From Glycocaulis sp050485565 (GTDB lineage Bacteria; Pseudomonadota; Alphaproteobacteria; Caulobacterales; Maricaulaceae): a stretch of DNA of 62,686 nucleotides. Made by a program: the position numbers and the translations under genes. This document shows, piece after piece, positions 53,180 through 61,998 of the stretch (its first letter is position 1; each line of letters starts with the position of its first letter). The notes under the pieces are model-generated. The model had not been told where the DNA came from, did not search any database, and saw nothing but the letters and a program-made list of their open reading frames with translations. The DNA lies in the NCBI RefSeq assembly GCF_050485565.1, contig NZ_JBJHBQ010000013.1, positions 1 to 62,686 of the forward strand, read 5' to 3'.

Positions 53180-53563
53180 GGGCCGCGTGCGGCCCTGGGG
53201 GAGGCCGGGACCGGCCCATGTGGGGGCCGCCAGCGGCCTAACCTAAGCCATTGAATTTACTGAAGTACAGAAAAACGTCCCATTCGGACCTTAAGGCGTT
53301 GTCGCCTTGGCCCTGAAGTCGCGTATCGCATATGTCCATGTAATAACAGTTCCTTTTCGTCTTGCGCAGCAAGACGGCACGGCGTGCATACTGTGTGATA
53401 AAAAACCAATGCGCTGATGCGCGGGCGGCGCAGCCGCCCGTACCGGCTAACAGTCGCAAAGGGGAACGGGGCCACATCGTCAGAACTGTTGTCGCGATAT
53501 TGCCGGTGGCGAAGACTGGATCGGTACGCATGGCGACCAACCTCTCCGTCTGGACGGGAGAGG
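53180..53563. repeat. Cluster of seven short hairpins (candidate transfer or replication origin)
   Basis: The 1.2-kb stretch between the RHH gene and qatA has no convincing gene. Within it lie perfect dyads: 53180-53195 (GGGCCGC-GT-GCGGCCC), 53203-53216 (GGCCGG-GA-CCGGCC), 53225-53238 (GGCCGC-CA-GCGGCC), 53293-53308 (AAGGCG-TTGT-CGCCTT), 53359-53375 (GTCTTGC-GCA-GCAAGAC) and 53422-53440 (CGGGCGGC-GCA-GCCGCCCG), plus one with a bulge at 53541-53563. Such density is typical of oriT or single-strand origins, but it is not diagnostic. Confidence 0.6.
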
Positions 53564-53998
53564 ATCACACCCCTCATAGGGATGTGAACACGTCAGCGTT
53601 CTATCGGTGCGGATCGCGGCGGGCCGAAATGGGCGCTCATGTCGCGTGCGCGCGTTCACCCGGTGCCGCGAAAAAACCGCTCCGGGTAAGCGGAAGAAAA
53701 CCGTCGCGCACCATGCCCAAAAACGAAGCCCAAACGGCCCACGAGCTGGCCCGAAAAACATCCCCGCCAAAGTGGATTTGCCGGAGAGAATGGACGCAAA
53801 AAACTAGTCCCCGGCGATCAGCGCACCTCACAGCGCCATACGGCCCTGCGCGTCGATACCGGTGGGCTTACGCCGCCACTTCCCGGGAAGGCGTTGGCAA
53901 GGCACAGCGGGTTCACAAAAGGCTGGGGATGGGATAGACTGAGGGAGTGGGGATTGAGCTTTCGCCCGACCCCCGTTTCTCTAGAACGCGATGAGAGA

Positions 53999-54037
53999 GA
54001 CCCGGAGTCTAACTTGCCAGCTAGTCCGGGTCTTTTT
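53999..54037 (+). terminator. Terminator or attenuator upstream of qatA
   Basis: GACCCGGA and TCCGGGTC form a stem around an 18-base loop, followed by TTTTT. It points along the plus strand 226 bp before the qatA start, although no supportable gene ends in front of it. It may end an unannotated RNA or attenuate qat transcription. The following stretch to 54262 holds only the presumed qat promoter region. Confidence 0.6.
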
Positions 54038-54262
54038 CATTGGAAAAGACGCCGCCGGATTGGCGTCAATCCGGCCATCAGCGGCAGCGGCATACAAAAC
54101 CAGTTCGCAGCATATCGCCGCCGTAAGGGACGTACGCTGAGCGCGCATCCCGGTGCGCTGGGGAACAGAATTTGATTGCGCTCTTAACGCCCTCACCTCC
54201 CCACATGCTTTGGAAGCAGGCTTAGGGTAGCATCGGCACGGATCCGATGACATGGTCTCGAA

Positions 54263-56044
54263 ATGTGGGCAGATGCTGAAACCGATGTCGATTATCTGAA
54301 CTACTCCGAAATTGCGGAGCTGGTCACCGAACTTATCACGGACCCCGATCTTCTACCCATCTCGCTGGGCGTTTTCGGCGGATGGGGTACAGGCAAATCC
54401 AGCACATTAAATCTAGTGGAGGCGCAGCTCGCAGCTGCCGACTCGCCCCCCATCATCGTCAAGTTCGATGCTTGGCTCTATCAAGATTTCGATGATGCCC
54501 GCGCGGCATTGATGTCAGTGATTGCTCGCTCGCTTTATGCGGCAGCACCAGAAACCCTAAAGGACAAGGCCGTAGGCCTCATTAAACGGGTCAACAAGCT
54601 CAGACTTCTGGGTTTGGCCGCAGAAGTTGGCGCGCTCGCCTTCGGCGCACCGGCCTTTGGCGTTGCGGCACGAGGCGTCGAGGCTCTGGGAGATGTCGCC
54701 AAAGGTAAAGCAGACGCCAAAGATATCGAAGCTATCCGCACCGCGGCCGAAGATGTACGGGAGCGTCTGACGGAGCTCGTCGGACCAAAGTCTGATCGGA
54801 CACCGCCTGATGAAATTGATGCCTTCCGAAAGGAGTTCGGGGATCTATTGGGTGCCCTGGACCGTCAGCTAGTGGTCTTCATCGATAATCTAGACCGATG
54901 TCTACCCACCAACGCCATACATACACTGGAGGCGGTACGGCTATTTCTCTTCATTCCACGCACGGCCTTTGTCGTCGCGGCTGATGAAGATATGATCCGG
55001 CACGCGGTGGCCCAGCACTTCAGTAATCCAGCCAAGCGGCATGTCTCCGACTATCTGGACAAACTGATCCAGGTCCCAGTACGCGTTCCTCGGGTAGGGG
55101 TGCAGGAGGTCAGAGCCTACCTATTCATGCTCTATGCAAGCCGGTCCAAGGTCGAACCAGAGAAACTAGAGAGCCTGCGGCAAGCTCTGATCGGCAACTT
55201 GCAACGAACTTGGCAATCCGACGAGCAAATAACAGTCGATTCTGCTCTGAGCAGGCTCAGCCGAAGTGGCGATGAGGAATTGCAGCAGGCATTCAGCATG
55301 GCCGACCGAATGGCGCCGTTGCTGGCAAAGGCTGCACGAGTATCAGGCAATCCGCGCATCGTTAAACGGCTCCTAAACGTAGTTCGGATGCGGTCCTCAA
55401 TCGCGCGGCGGCGATCCATGCCGTTGGACGACGCCGTTATCGCAAAACTCGCTTTGTTCGAGCGATGCACGGACGAGGCCGCATCCCTAGCGCTTCATAC
55501 GCTGATCAATCAGGCTGAGGGAGGCAAGCCAGATGCGCTACGCCGCATCGAACAAAACCAGCCGGTATCCGCGACCGATACGTTGCCGGAAGCTTGGACT
55601 AACCATCTACCGTTTATAAAAGATTGGGCGATCCTTGAGCCGCGCCTGTCGGGCGTCGACTTACGTCCGGCAGTTTACCTCGCGCGTGAGACCGTGCCCG
55701 TCCAGATCGCGACTTCTTCGGCATCTGCCGCGCTAATAGCGGCCGTCGACATTCTTTTGAAGGTTGCGACGATAGCATCACCTGCTGCAAAGGAGGCTTT
55801 GGACGCGGTCCCAGCCATAGAACATGTAGCTCTCATGGAAGCGGTCATTGCTGAGATGCGCAAGAATTCGGATTGGGCCAAGGCTCGATCCGACTTCCGC
55901 GGGGCGACCTTGATTGCATCTCGCTCACCAGAGGCGGGATTCCTTTTGGCGAGATTTATTCGTTCGCTACAATTGTCCCGGTTGCCACCTTGGATGTCGA
56001 CGATGCTCAAAGATGCCGACTGGTGGAAAAATACCGCGAAGTAG
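54263..56044 (+). CDS. qatA: QatA: KAP-family P-loop NTPase of the Qat anti-phage system
   Basis: This 593-residue KAP-type NTPase is the ATPase component of QatABCD. Walker A GGWGTGKSS is at 39-47, a 'FDAWLYQDFDDARAALM' block follows as in KAP proteins, an Ala/Gly-rich hydrophobic insert spans about 115-150, and Walker B LVVFIDNLDRC is at 203-213. 'NPRIVKRLLNVVRMR' is the KAP C-terminal region. The identity rests on the KAP family together with the ordered partners QatB, QatC and QatD, known from published defence-system screens. Confidence 0.93.
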   Translation: MWADAETDVDYLNYSEIAELVTELITDPDLLPISLGVFGGWGTGKSSTLNLVEAQLAAADSPPIIVKFDAWLYQDFDDARAALMSVIARSLYAAAPETLKDKAVGLIKRVNKLRLLGLAAEVGALAFGAPAFGVAARGVEALGDVAKGKADAKDIEAIRTAAEDVRERLTELVGPKSDRTPPDEIDAFRKEFGDLLGALDRQLVVFIDNLDRCLPTNAIHTLEAVRLFLFIPRTAFVVAADEDMIRHAVAQHFSNPAKRHVSDYLDKLIQVPVRVPRVGVQEVRAYLFMLYASRSKVEPEKLESLRQALIGNLQRTWQSDEQITVDSALSRLSRSGDEELQQAFSMADRMAPLLAKAARVSGNPRIVKRLLNVVRMRSSIARRRSMPLDDAVIAKLALFERCTDEAASLALHTLINQAEGGKPDALRRIEQNQPVSATDTLPEAWTNHLPFIKDWAILEPRLSGVDLRPAVYLARETVPVQIATSSASAALIAAVDILLKVATIASPAAKEALDAVPAIEHVALMEAVIAEMRKNSDWAKARSDFRGATLIASRSPEAGFLLARFIRSLQLSRLPPWMSTMLKDADWWKNTAK

Positions 56045-56053
56045 GGAGTGAAC

Positions 56054-56812
56054 ATGGGGACATCTTCATCGAGAGGCGGGCGGTCAAGTGATCGACCATT
56101 GGTTCCAGCCCATGCCGACGCTAATCCCGATCAGCCATTGCCGCAGCCCGAAGGCCAGCGCTTTCGTGGATTCCGGACAGAGTTTGGTCGCGCAGTAGCA
56201 GGAGCGGGCCTGGGCTCGTTCAACTCCGCACTCGGAAAGTACGCACGGAACGCGACAGGCGGTGTCAGCGTTGGGCCCCGGCGCTTTGGACCAGCATATA
56301 CCGCTGGTGGTACGTTGATCGACGTTCTGGGGCAGCTGGCGACGACCGGCACAGCTGAGATAAACGGGACCGATCTCTCAGCGTTACTGGGCCAGCCTCT
56401 CCAGCAATGCGCTGAAACCATTGCCGAGCTCCTCGCACCTGAAAACGCCGATAGAGACCTCATCCGAACGGCGATGCTCGCCGCGATTATCGAGGCTCTC
56501 CCTGATGTTGAGTTTTTTGAGCCGACCGCACTTTCGCCTGATCAAATCATTGCACTACTTGTGGAGTTTCACGCCCAAGTTCTCTTCCAAGAAATAACCA
56601 ATGATGCAGGAGACGCGTGGAATAAGTCCGAAAGCCCGGAACGAACTATCGAAGCCGAGTCCGAGTTCCTTGATCTCATTCGGGCCGCAGTAGATCGTCA
56701 CCTCGCGCCGGCTCTCGCGGATGGACTGGCACATGCCTCCCGGCTCGAGGTCGAGGCACTACAGCGCCGAGCCATGGACGATATCTGGACCGAGTGGTCT
56801 ACCCAACAATGA
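56054..56812 (+). CDS. qatB: QatB: Qat anti-phage system component of unknown fold
   Basis: This 252-residue protein has a low-complexity Ser/Gly/Arg/Pro-rich N-terminus (about 1-45), a glycine-rich block ('FGRAVAGAGLGSFNSALGKYARNATGG') and a helical, acidic C-terminus. This matches QatB as known from described systems, whose biochemical role is unclear. The ATG at 56054 follows GGGAG by five bases; a GTG two codons upstream is possible. Its stop overlaps the qatC start (ATGA). Position between a KAP ATPase and a QueC-like gene is the main support. Confidence 0.88.
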   Translation: MGTSSSRGGRSSDRPLVPAHADANPDQPLPQPEGQRFRGFRTEFGRAVAGAGLGSFNSALGKYARNATGGVSVGPRRFGPAYTAGGTLIDVLGQLATTGTAEINGTDLSALLGQPLQQCAETIAELLAPENADRDLIRTAMLAAIIEALPDVEFFEPTALSPDQIIALLVEFHAQVLFQEITNDAGDAWNKSESPERTIEAESEFLDLIRAAVDRHLAPALADGLAHASRLEVEALQRRAMDDIWTEWSTQQ

Positions 56813-58116
56813 CTCGTATTATTTGTCATGTGGACGCAAACGCGATCCCACTGGTCGATGTCCCAGGCACTGTCTATGTCCATCTCTACGGGAGCCAGCC
56901 AGTTCGTGCTGGGACCGGCTCGATCGGGAACCAGGCAAGAGATGCTTTGATGCGCTTGGGTGCTGCGCCCCGCACTGCCGCCGTCGATCTGCTCTCTATC
57001 GCCTTAGCGGTCACCGCAGCTGACACCTTTATCAGACGCGCAGATGCGGACGATAGCTGGGCCCGAGATATTGAGCTTCATGTTCCATTGATCCGACCGC
57101 AGCAATGGAAGCCATTCACAAATGACCTCGAGCGCATGCTGGGGTTTCTTACCGGCGACATGTGGCGGCTCGAGCTGAAAGACGGCGGTCAACGAGCGCC
57201 TACTCGGCTTGATATCAAGGATCGGAGGGCCCAAGCGAACATATCAAAAGTCGATTTCGTCTCTCTGTTCTCCGGCGGGCTAGACAGCGGGATCGCAACA
57301 CTGGCAGCGATGAGCGCCGGAGAGCGGCCCCTTCTCGTCAGTCATGCCTATCGCGGCGATGCGACCTACCAGGATGCAGTGGCAAAGCTTCTTCCCGCAA
57401 AGCCCGAGCGGCTTATCGTCAATGTCCACCCTCAGATTGACACGGAACACGAAGACAGCATGCGCGCCCGCAGCTTTATCTTTTTGGCGCTCGGCGTCTT
57501 AGCTGCCGATACCGTTAGCGAATTCAAAGGCAAAATGATCGACCTGCGTGTCCCTGAAAACGGGCTTATCGCGTTAAACCCGCCCCTTACGCGTCGCCGA
57601 ATTGGCAGCCTCAGCACGCGCACGACGCACCCACATTATCTGTCGAAATTCCAGCAAATAATTAACAGAGTCGACCTCCGGGCGAACATCATCAATCCGT
57701 TCGAGGCCATGACGAAGGGCGAGATGGCCAAGAACATGGTAGCGGTTCCCGGATTCGAGTCCTTCGCTTCCGCGACCGTGTCCTGTGGAAAGTGGAAACG
57801 GAAAAAACAGCAATGTGGTCGATGCGTGCCTTGTCTGATCCGACGCTCATCTTTATACGCGGCGAATGTCGATGACAAAACCGAATACACCTTTCCAGAT
57901 CTCCATGCCGTTCTGGCGGATGAGGAAAATAGGGATGACCTACTTTCCATGATGACCGCTATAACCCGGGCACAGAACAACAATCTATCGCGCTGGGTGG
58001 CGCAGAGCGGACCAATGCCGGAAGATATCGCCCGCCGCAACGTCCTAGAGGACGTGGTCCGACGAGGGTTGGCGGAGGTCGCAGCTTTCTTGCGAGATAC
58101 AGGACTGAAAGTTTGA
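56809..58116 (+). CDS. qatC: QatC: QueC-like ATPase of the Qat anti-phage system
   Basis: This 435-residue protein has a 140-residue N-terminal extension followed by a QueC-like PP-loop domain. The PP motif SGGLDS is at 155-160, and the zinc cluster of QueC is intact at C326, C336, C339 and C342. QueC makes 7-cyano-7-deazaguanine; in Qat and related defence systems the homologue is thought to modify a protein or nucleic acid substrate. The start overlaps the qatB stop, and the stop overlaps the qatD start. Confidence 0.94.
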   Translation: MTRIICHVDANAIPLVDVPGTVYVHLYGSQPVRAGTGSIGNQARDALMRLGAAPRTAAVDLLSIALAVTAADTFIRRADADDSWARDIELHVPLIRPQQWKPFTNDLERMLGFLTGDMWRLELKDGGQRAPTRLDIKDRRAQANISKVDFVSLFSGGLDSGIATLAAMSAGERPLLVSHAYRGDATYQDAVAKLLPAKPERLIVNVHPQIDTEHEDSMRARSFIFLALGVLAADTVSEFKGKMIDLRVPENGLIALNPPLTRRRIGSLSTRTTHPHYLSKFQQIINRVDLRANIINPFEAMTKGEMAKNMVAVPGFESFASATVSCGKWKRKKQQCGRCVPCLIRRSSLYAANVDDKTEYTFPDLHAVLADEENRDDLLSMMTAITRAQNNNLSRWVAQSGPMPEDIARRNVLEDVVRRGLAEVAAFLRDTGLKV

Positions 58117-58853
58117 TCGACTTCCATTGCCATCTCGATCTTTACCCTGACCCGGAACTTGCAGCGGAGGATGCAGGGCGAGCGCGAATTTTTGTGCTCT
58201 CGGTAACCACAACTCCAAGGGCATGGCGCAAAACCTCTGAACTTGCTCGCCCTTACCCCCGAATTCGCACTGCGCTAGGACTGCATCCGGAGCTCGCGCA
58301 CGAGCGTTTCGAGGAGCTTCCATTGTTTGAGGCGCTAGCTCGCGAAACGCGGTATTTCGGTGAGATCGGACTGGACGGAAGCTCAAAGTACCGAAGTATG
58401 CAACATCGTCAGGTTCAAGTCTTTGAGACGATTCTGAAAACGGCGACCCAAGCAGGCGGACGCATCATGTCCATTCACAGTCGCAACGCAGCTGCGGAAG
58501 TTCTTCAGTCTCTCAAGAAGCACGGTGACGCTGGCATTCCGGTTCTACATTGGTTCAGCGGCACGTCATCCGAGTTGGAGACCGCTATCCGCCGAGGATG
58601 CTGGTTCAGCGTTGGTCCAGCAATGCTTCGCTCCAAAAAGGGGCGGGAACTGGCGTTGCGTATGCCCAAGCATCACGTGCTAACCGAAACCGATGGCCCC
58701 TTCGCCAGAGACAAGAGTCGCCCATTACAGCCGGTGGACTCCTGGGCTGCAGTTTCTGAACTCACTTCAATATGGCGCGTGACTGATGAGGTGGTGCAGG
58801 CTCAATTGGCGTCCAACCTACGCCGTTTGACGGCGCAGATTGCTGAGCCCTAA
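58113..58853 (+). CDS. qatD: QatD: TatD-like metal-dependent DNase of the Qat system
   Basis: This 246-residue TatD-family hydrolase completes the Qat operon. All metal ligands are present: H5 and H7 (FHCHLD), E84 (FGEIGLDG), H122 (IMSIHSRN), H146 (VLHWFSG) and D194 (TETDGPF). The start is a TTG that overlaps the qatC stop (TTGA), so translation is presumably coupled. The reading frame begins directly with the conserved IDFHCH strand, which supports this start. Confidence 0.93.
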   Translation: MIDFHCHLDLYPDPELAAEDAGRARIFVLSVTTTPRAWRKTSELARPYPRIRTALGLHPELAHERFEELPLFEALARETRYFGEIGLDGSSKYRSMQHRQVQVFETILKTATQAGGRIMSIHSRNAAAEVLQSLKKHGDAGIPVLHWFSGTSSELETAIRRGCWFSVGPAMLRSKKGRELALRMPKHHVLTETDGPFARDKSRPLQPVDSWAAVSELTSIWRVTDEVVQAQLASNLRRLTAQIAEP

Positions 58854-59129
58854 CTTTCCTGTCTATGCTTTCTGTGCTGGTCCGTATGCCTTCTCCGAGA
58901 TAAGTCCACGCTACTATAAGTTTAAAAACAAAAGCGAAACAATGAGGCCGACGGAGTCCCGTGAACCTGGACCATTGAATGGTAGAGTCCATTGAAAAGA
59001 GGGTGGATTATACGCAAGAGCCGTTATTCAGAGGAGTAGATCATCGGCATGCTCAGGGAACACTATGTCGATCCCCACAGCAGCTGCGGACTTTATCGAG
59101 AACAGGCATATTCCTGATATAAATCCTGC

Positions 59130-59549
59130 TTATATATCCTCACTAGGTTTCGTACCCAGAGCGCCAGCCAGCTGGAGTATATGCCGACGGACCTTGGGAT
59201 CGTCGATGCGGTTAAATGACTGGGCGAGTTCAACGCCCTCACGGCTCCCGATAAACGCCGAAATCGCTTCTAACTCCTCCTTGGTACGCTGAGTGGGATC
59301 AACAGCCTGGTCAAAGTCCTCGTAAAAGTAGCCAACGGGCACCCCCAAGGCGCGGGCCAGCTCATAAAGTCGGCCGGCGCCGATGCGGTTCGTCCCATTT
59401 TCATATTTCTGCAGCTGCTGGAAGGTGACGCCCAGCTTTGCGGCCAGAGCCTGTTGGGACATCTGTATGACCCGGCGGCGCAGCCGGATGCGAATACCCA
59501 CATGCCGATCAATGGGGTTGGGTGATCGAGGACCAAGTTTTTCCGCCAT
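59130..59549 (-). CDS. Xre-family helix-turn-helix regulator
   Basis: This 139-residue regulator is of a type common in alphaproteobacteria. The HTH is at about 17-72: 'GIRIRLRRRVIQMSQQALAAKLGVTFQQLQKYENG' spans the recognition helix, and 'LYELARALGVPVGYFYEDF' follows it. The C-terminal part carries 'RKE..SFNRIDDPKVRRHILQLAGAL'-like features. It is the last gene of the four-gene minus-strand operon, 15 bp after the 147-residue protein, and converges on qatD. It probably regulates its own operon. Confidence 0.88.
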   Translation of the reverse strand: MAEKLGPRSPNPIDRHVGIRIRLRRRVIQMSQQALAAKLGVTFQQLQKYENGTNRIGAGRLYELARALGVPVGYFYEDFDQAVDPTQRTKEELEAISAFIGSREGVELAQSFNRIDDPKVRRHILQLAGALGTKPSEDI

Positions 59550-59564
59550 GATGCGCCTCCGTCT

Positions 59565-60008
59565 CTAGACCTTCTCGCGATCACCATTTTCGATGACCGG
59601 ATCACAGGATGCCAGCTCGCCGGTCTGCCGGTGTCTGACGATGATCTGATAGCGGTATGACTTCATAATCTCGCAGGCGTCGTCGAGCACGATACTTCTG
59701 CGTTCGGGGTCTCCGAAGCTTACCTCGAAATCATCCGATTGCGGGAAGATGGCGAGCCCCGGCCAGGTCTTGCCGTCCAGCTCGAATTCGTGGAACTCCC
59801 AGTCCTCATCAGCCAGTGCAAAAACAAACCGCGTCGGATAGTTTGCCTGGAAGTCGCCAGAGCCCGCACCAACGTAAACCTTATGGGCGGTCTCCCCCGC
59901 GCCGCCAGCGACCTCCTGATACGGGAACACCCGTACCAGAATGTGCAGGATGTTGGGGCCTTCATGGCCCGCTCCGGTAAAAATATCGGTGTCGCTTTTA
60001 GCCGCCAT
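59565..60008 (-). CDS. 147-residue beta-rich protein of unknown function
   Basis: I do not recognise this protein with confidence. It has alternating short strands and turns ('VRVFPYQEVAG', 'TRFVFALADEDWEFHEFELDGK', 'YRYQIIVRHRQTGELASCDPVIEN') and no signal or membrane segment. The terminal 'DPVIEN' recalls the small 'DP-EP' proteins seen in databases, which have no known role. Its start overlaps the end of the upstream TIR-like gene by 11 bp, so it is translationally coupled and probably acts with it. Confidence 0.65.
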   Translation of the reverse strand: MAAKSDTDIFTGAGHEGPNILHILVRVFPYQEVAGGAGETAHKVYVGAGSGDFQANYPTRFVFALADEDWEFHEFELDGKTWPGLAIFPQSDDFEVSFGDPERRSIVLDDACEIMKSYRYQIIVRHRQTGELASCDPVIENGDREKV

Positions 60009-61998
60009 TTCCTGTCCTTTCCGCGTTCAGTGTCGAAACCGTCTCTGGAGCATCGGGACGCTCCCAGAAACGCACAAAATCGGGGCGTGCATAGCCTGTC
60101 TCTTCCAGCCCCGTACGAATGGCCATGGCCTGATCGCGTGCACCGGCAAGCCAGTAGACCCGTGAGGCCAGATCACGCATTCGCAGTTCGTGGACGGTGT
60201 CGATATCCCCGATCAGCGACAGCGCTTCACGCAAGACACGCTGTGTCTCCGGCCTGCCGAGCGCAACAAACGCGTCATGGCGCAACAGGTGAGCCCTCAG
60301 GGCGAGCAGGCGCGCATTGGCACGGCTAGACGTCAGCTCCCGGGTCAGGCCGGCAAGCGCATTGGCCGCGCTGACGGCGGCCGCGTCATAGGCATGAGCG
60401 GCCAGAGCGACCTGGCCACTCAGGACATCGAAGCTGGCATTTTCGAGCACGCGGCCATCGTTTGCACCTTCCGGATCACGAGACATGCGCAGCCGCCGCG
60501 CGGCATCAACCAGCAACTGCGCCCGGATGAGCGAGCCTTCGAACATCGCTATTTCAGCGCGGTCACGTTCGACGCTCAGCCGGAGCCGAAGATAGCGCGC
60601 ATTCTCCGGGTCGAGTACAGCAAGACGTTCCAGCGTGGTGGACGCTTCCTCCAGAGATCGCGAAGCAGCCACGATGTCGCCGGTGTCCACCCGCAGTGTC
60701 GCCTCGGCGTGCAGGGCGTTGGCCAGCCGGAAGGCAGTCAGATTGTTGCCAGAATCATCTGCCAGCTGCCTAGCGTGGACCTGCGCTTCGCGCCGGCGCG
60801 CGTCGCCGGCCTCCCCCAGCTGGCCACTGGCCCGGTACGCGTCGGCTGTCCAGCCAAGCGCATTGGCCAGTTCACCAGCGTACTCGCCATACTCGCGCTC
60901 CAGCTCTTCATATCCAGCAATCGCGGCGTGCAGATACTCGAGTGCCTGATCAGGCTCCTCGCTCTCCACAGCCATGACAGCCGCACTCACATTGGCGCGC
61001 ACCATCCGTAAGCGCGCGTCGCGGTCTTCTGGCGTGAGTGCGAGGAGAGCATCTGCGTGATCCCGGCTCGTATCCAACACCAAACGTGCCCTCGCGAGAT
61101 CACCGGCGCGATAGGCGGAAATGCCAGCCGACGTGGTCAGCTCGGCCAGAGCCAGCAGGCTCGCTGCATCAGGTGGAGTGTCGTGCAACTGGTCGCCAAG
61201 GGTCATGGCTGCCGAATAGGCGTGTGCCGCACCTGACAGATTGCCGGACAGATCGCGCGCCTCTGCGAGCCAGGTCAGAAGCCGGATACGCCGGGCCATG
61301 TCTTCGTTGGTGGGTCTATATGGCAGACCTCGCTCAAGGACGGCCTCGCTGGCCGCGATCATCACGCTCTGGCGGGCGCTGGCCTGTAGGGGGCCAGCGA
61401 TCTCGATCAGCTGGACATCTGCAAACCGGATTGCTTCGGCTTCAGCGGTGCGGCTGCGTTCCAGCTCATTGCCAAGCTGAACGTTGAAAAGCCCGAGCGT
61501 GAGGCTGATGGCAATGGCGGCGGTGAGAGCGATGAATGATGTCCGCAGATAAAGCCCGCGCCGTGTCTGGGGGCGGCCTGCGCCTGCCATGTTCAGAAGT
61601 TTTTTGCCCACCGCCTCGATATCGGCTGGCTCGCGTTCCGGGTAGATGGATCCAGCGAGAAGCGGTGGCGGCAGGGATATCAGAAGCCCTTCTGGTCCGC
61701 GGTCGCAGGCGAGAACTGGCGGCAACGCTGGCCCCTCGCTACTGCCTCCAAGCTCCACGCGCAGCAGGCGTTCACGTGGAGCGCTTTTGAGAAACCCGGC
61801 AACCGCGCGGCTGACCGCAAGGTCTTCCACCGTCGCGTCCGAATAGCATACGACAAGCCAGCCGGGCACAGGATCGGTCTCAGCATTCCAGCCAACGACC
61901 ACCGGACTGCGCTGGCGCATCAGCCAGGCTGCCAGCCCCCACACGCGGGCGCGATCGCCATCCGAGCAGACCAGAGCGATGACAGGGGTGCTACTCAT
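59998..61998 (-). CDS. TIR-like/transmembrane/TPR-like signalling protein
   Basis: This 666-residue protein is the centre of the operon. The N-terminal domain (about 1-145) has a TIR-like alternation: 'VIALVCSDGDRARVWGLAAWL', 'SPVVVGW', 'GWLVVCYSDATVEDLAVSRAVAGFL'. The NADase glutamate is not evident. One membrane helix lies at about 153-172, preceded by RPQTRRGLYLR, so the N-terminal domain is cytoplasmic and the rest periplasmic. That part (180-666) is a continuous array of helical TPR-like pairs. I chose ATG 61998 because GGAGGGGG precedes it. Domain names are by pattern, not by search. Confidence 0.65.
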   Translation of the reverse strand: MSSTPVIALVCSDGDRARVWGLAAWLMRQRSPVVVGWNAETDPVPGWLVVCYSDATVEDLAVSRAVAGFLKSAPRERLLRVELGGSSEGPALPPVLACDRGPEGLLISLPPPLLAGSIYPEREPADIEAVGKKLLNMAGAGRPQTRRGLYLRTSFIALTAAIAISLTLGLFNVQLGNELERSRTAEAEAIRFADVQLIEIAGPLQASARQSVMIAASEAVLERGLPYRPTNEDMARRIRLLTWLAEARDLSGNLSGAAHAYSAAMTLGDQLHDTPPDAASLLALAELTTSAGISAYRAGDLARARLVLDTSRDHADALLALTPEDRDARLRMVRANVSAAVMAVESEEPDQALEYLHAAIAGYEELEREYGEYAGELANALGWTADAYRASGQLGEAGDARRREAQVHARQLADDSGNNLTAFRLANALHAEATLRVDTGDIVAASRSLEEASTTLERLAVLDPENARYLRLRLSVERDRAEIAMFEGSLIRAQLLVDAARRLRMSRDPEGANDGRVLENASFDVLSGQVALAAHAYDAAAVSAANALAGLTRELTSSRANARLLALRAHLLRHDAFVALGRPETQRVLREALSLIGDIDTVHELRMRDLASRVYWLAGARDQAMAIRTGLEETGYARPDFVRFWERPDAPETVSTLNAERTGNGG

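Noticed and set aside
53180..53440. CRISPR array
   Set aside because: The dyads differ from each other and have no regular spacers, and no cas gene is present.
53541..53563. CCTCTCCG motif as a second copy of the tRNA-Ser attachment site
   Set aside because: Only eight bases match the tRNA 3' end and they belong to a local hairpin; far too short for an attachment repeat.
53362..53937. 191-codon plus-strand frame before qatA
   Set aside because: Its translation is basic and low in complexity, it reads through two perfect hairpins, lacks a clear ribosome site, and matches nothing I recognise; it is kept only as a remote possibility for the orphan terminator.
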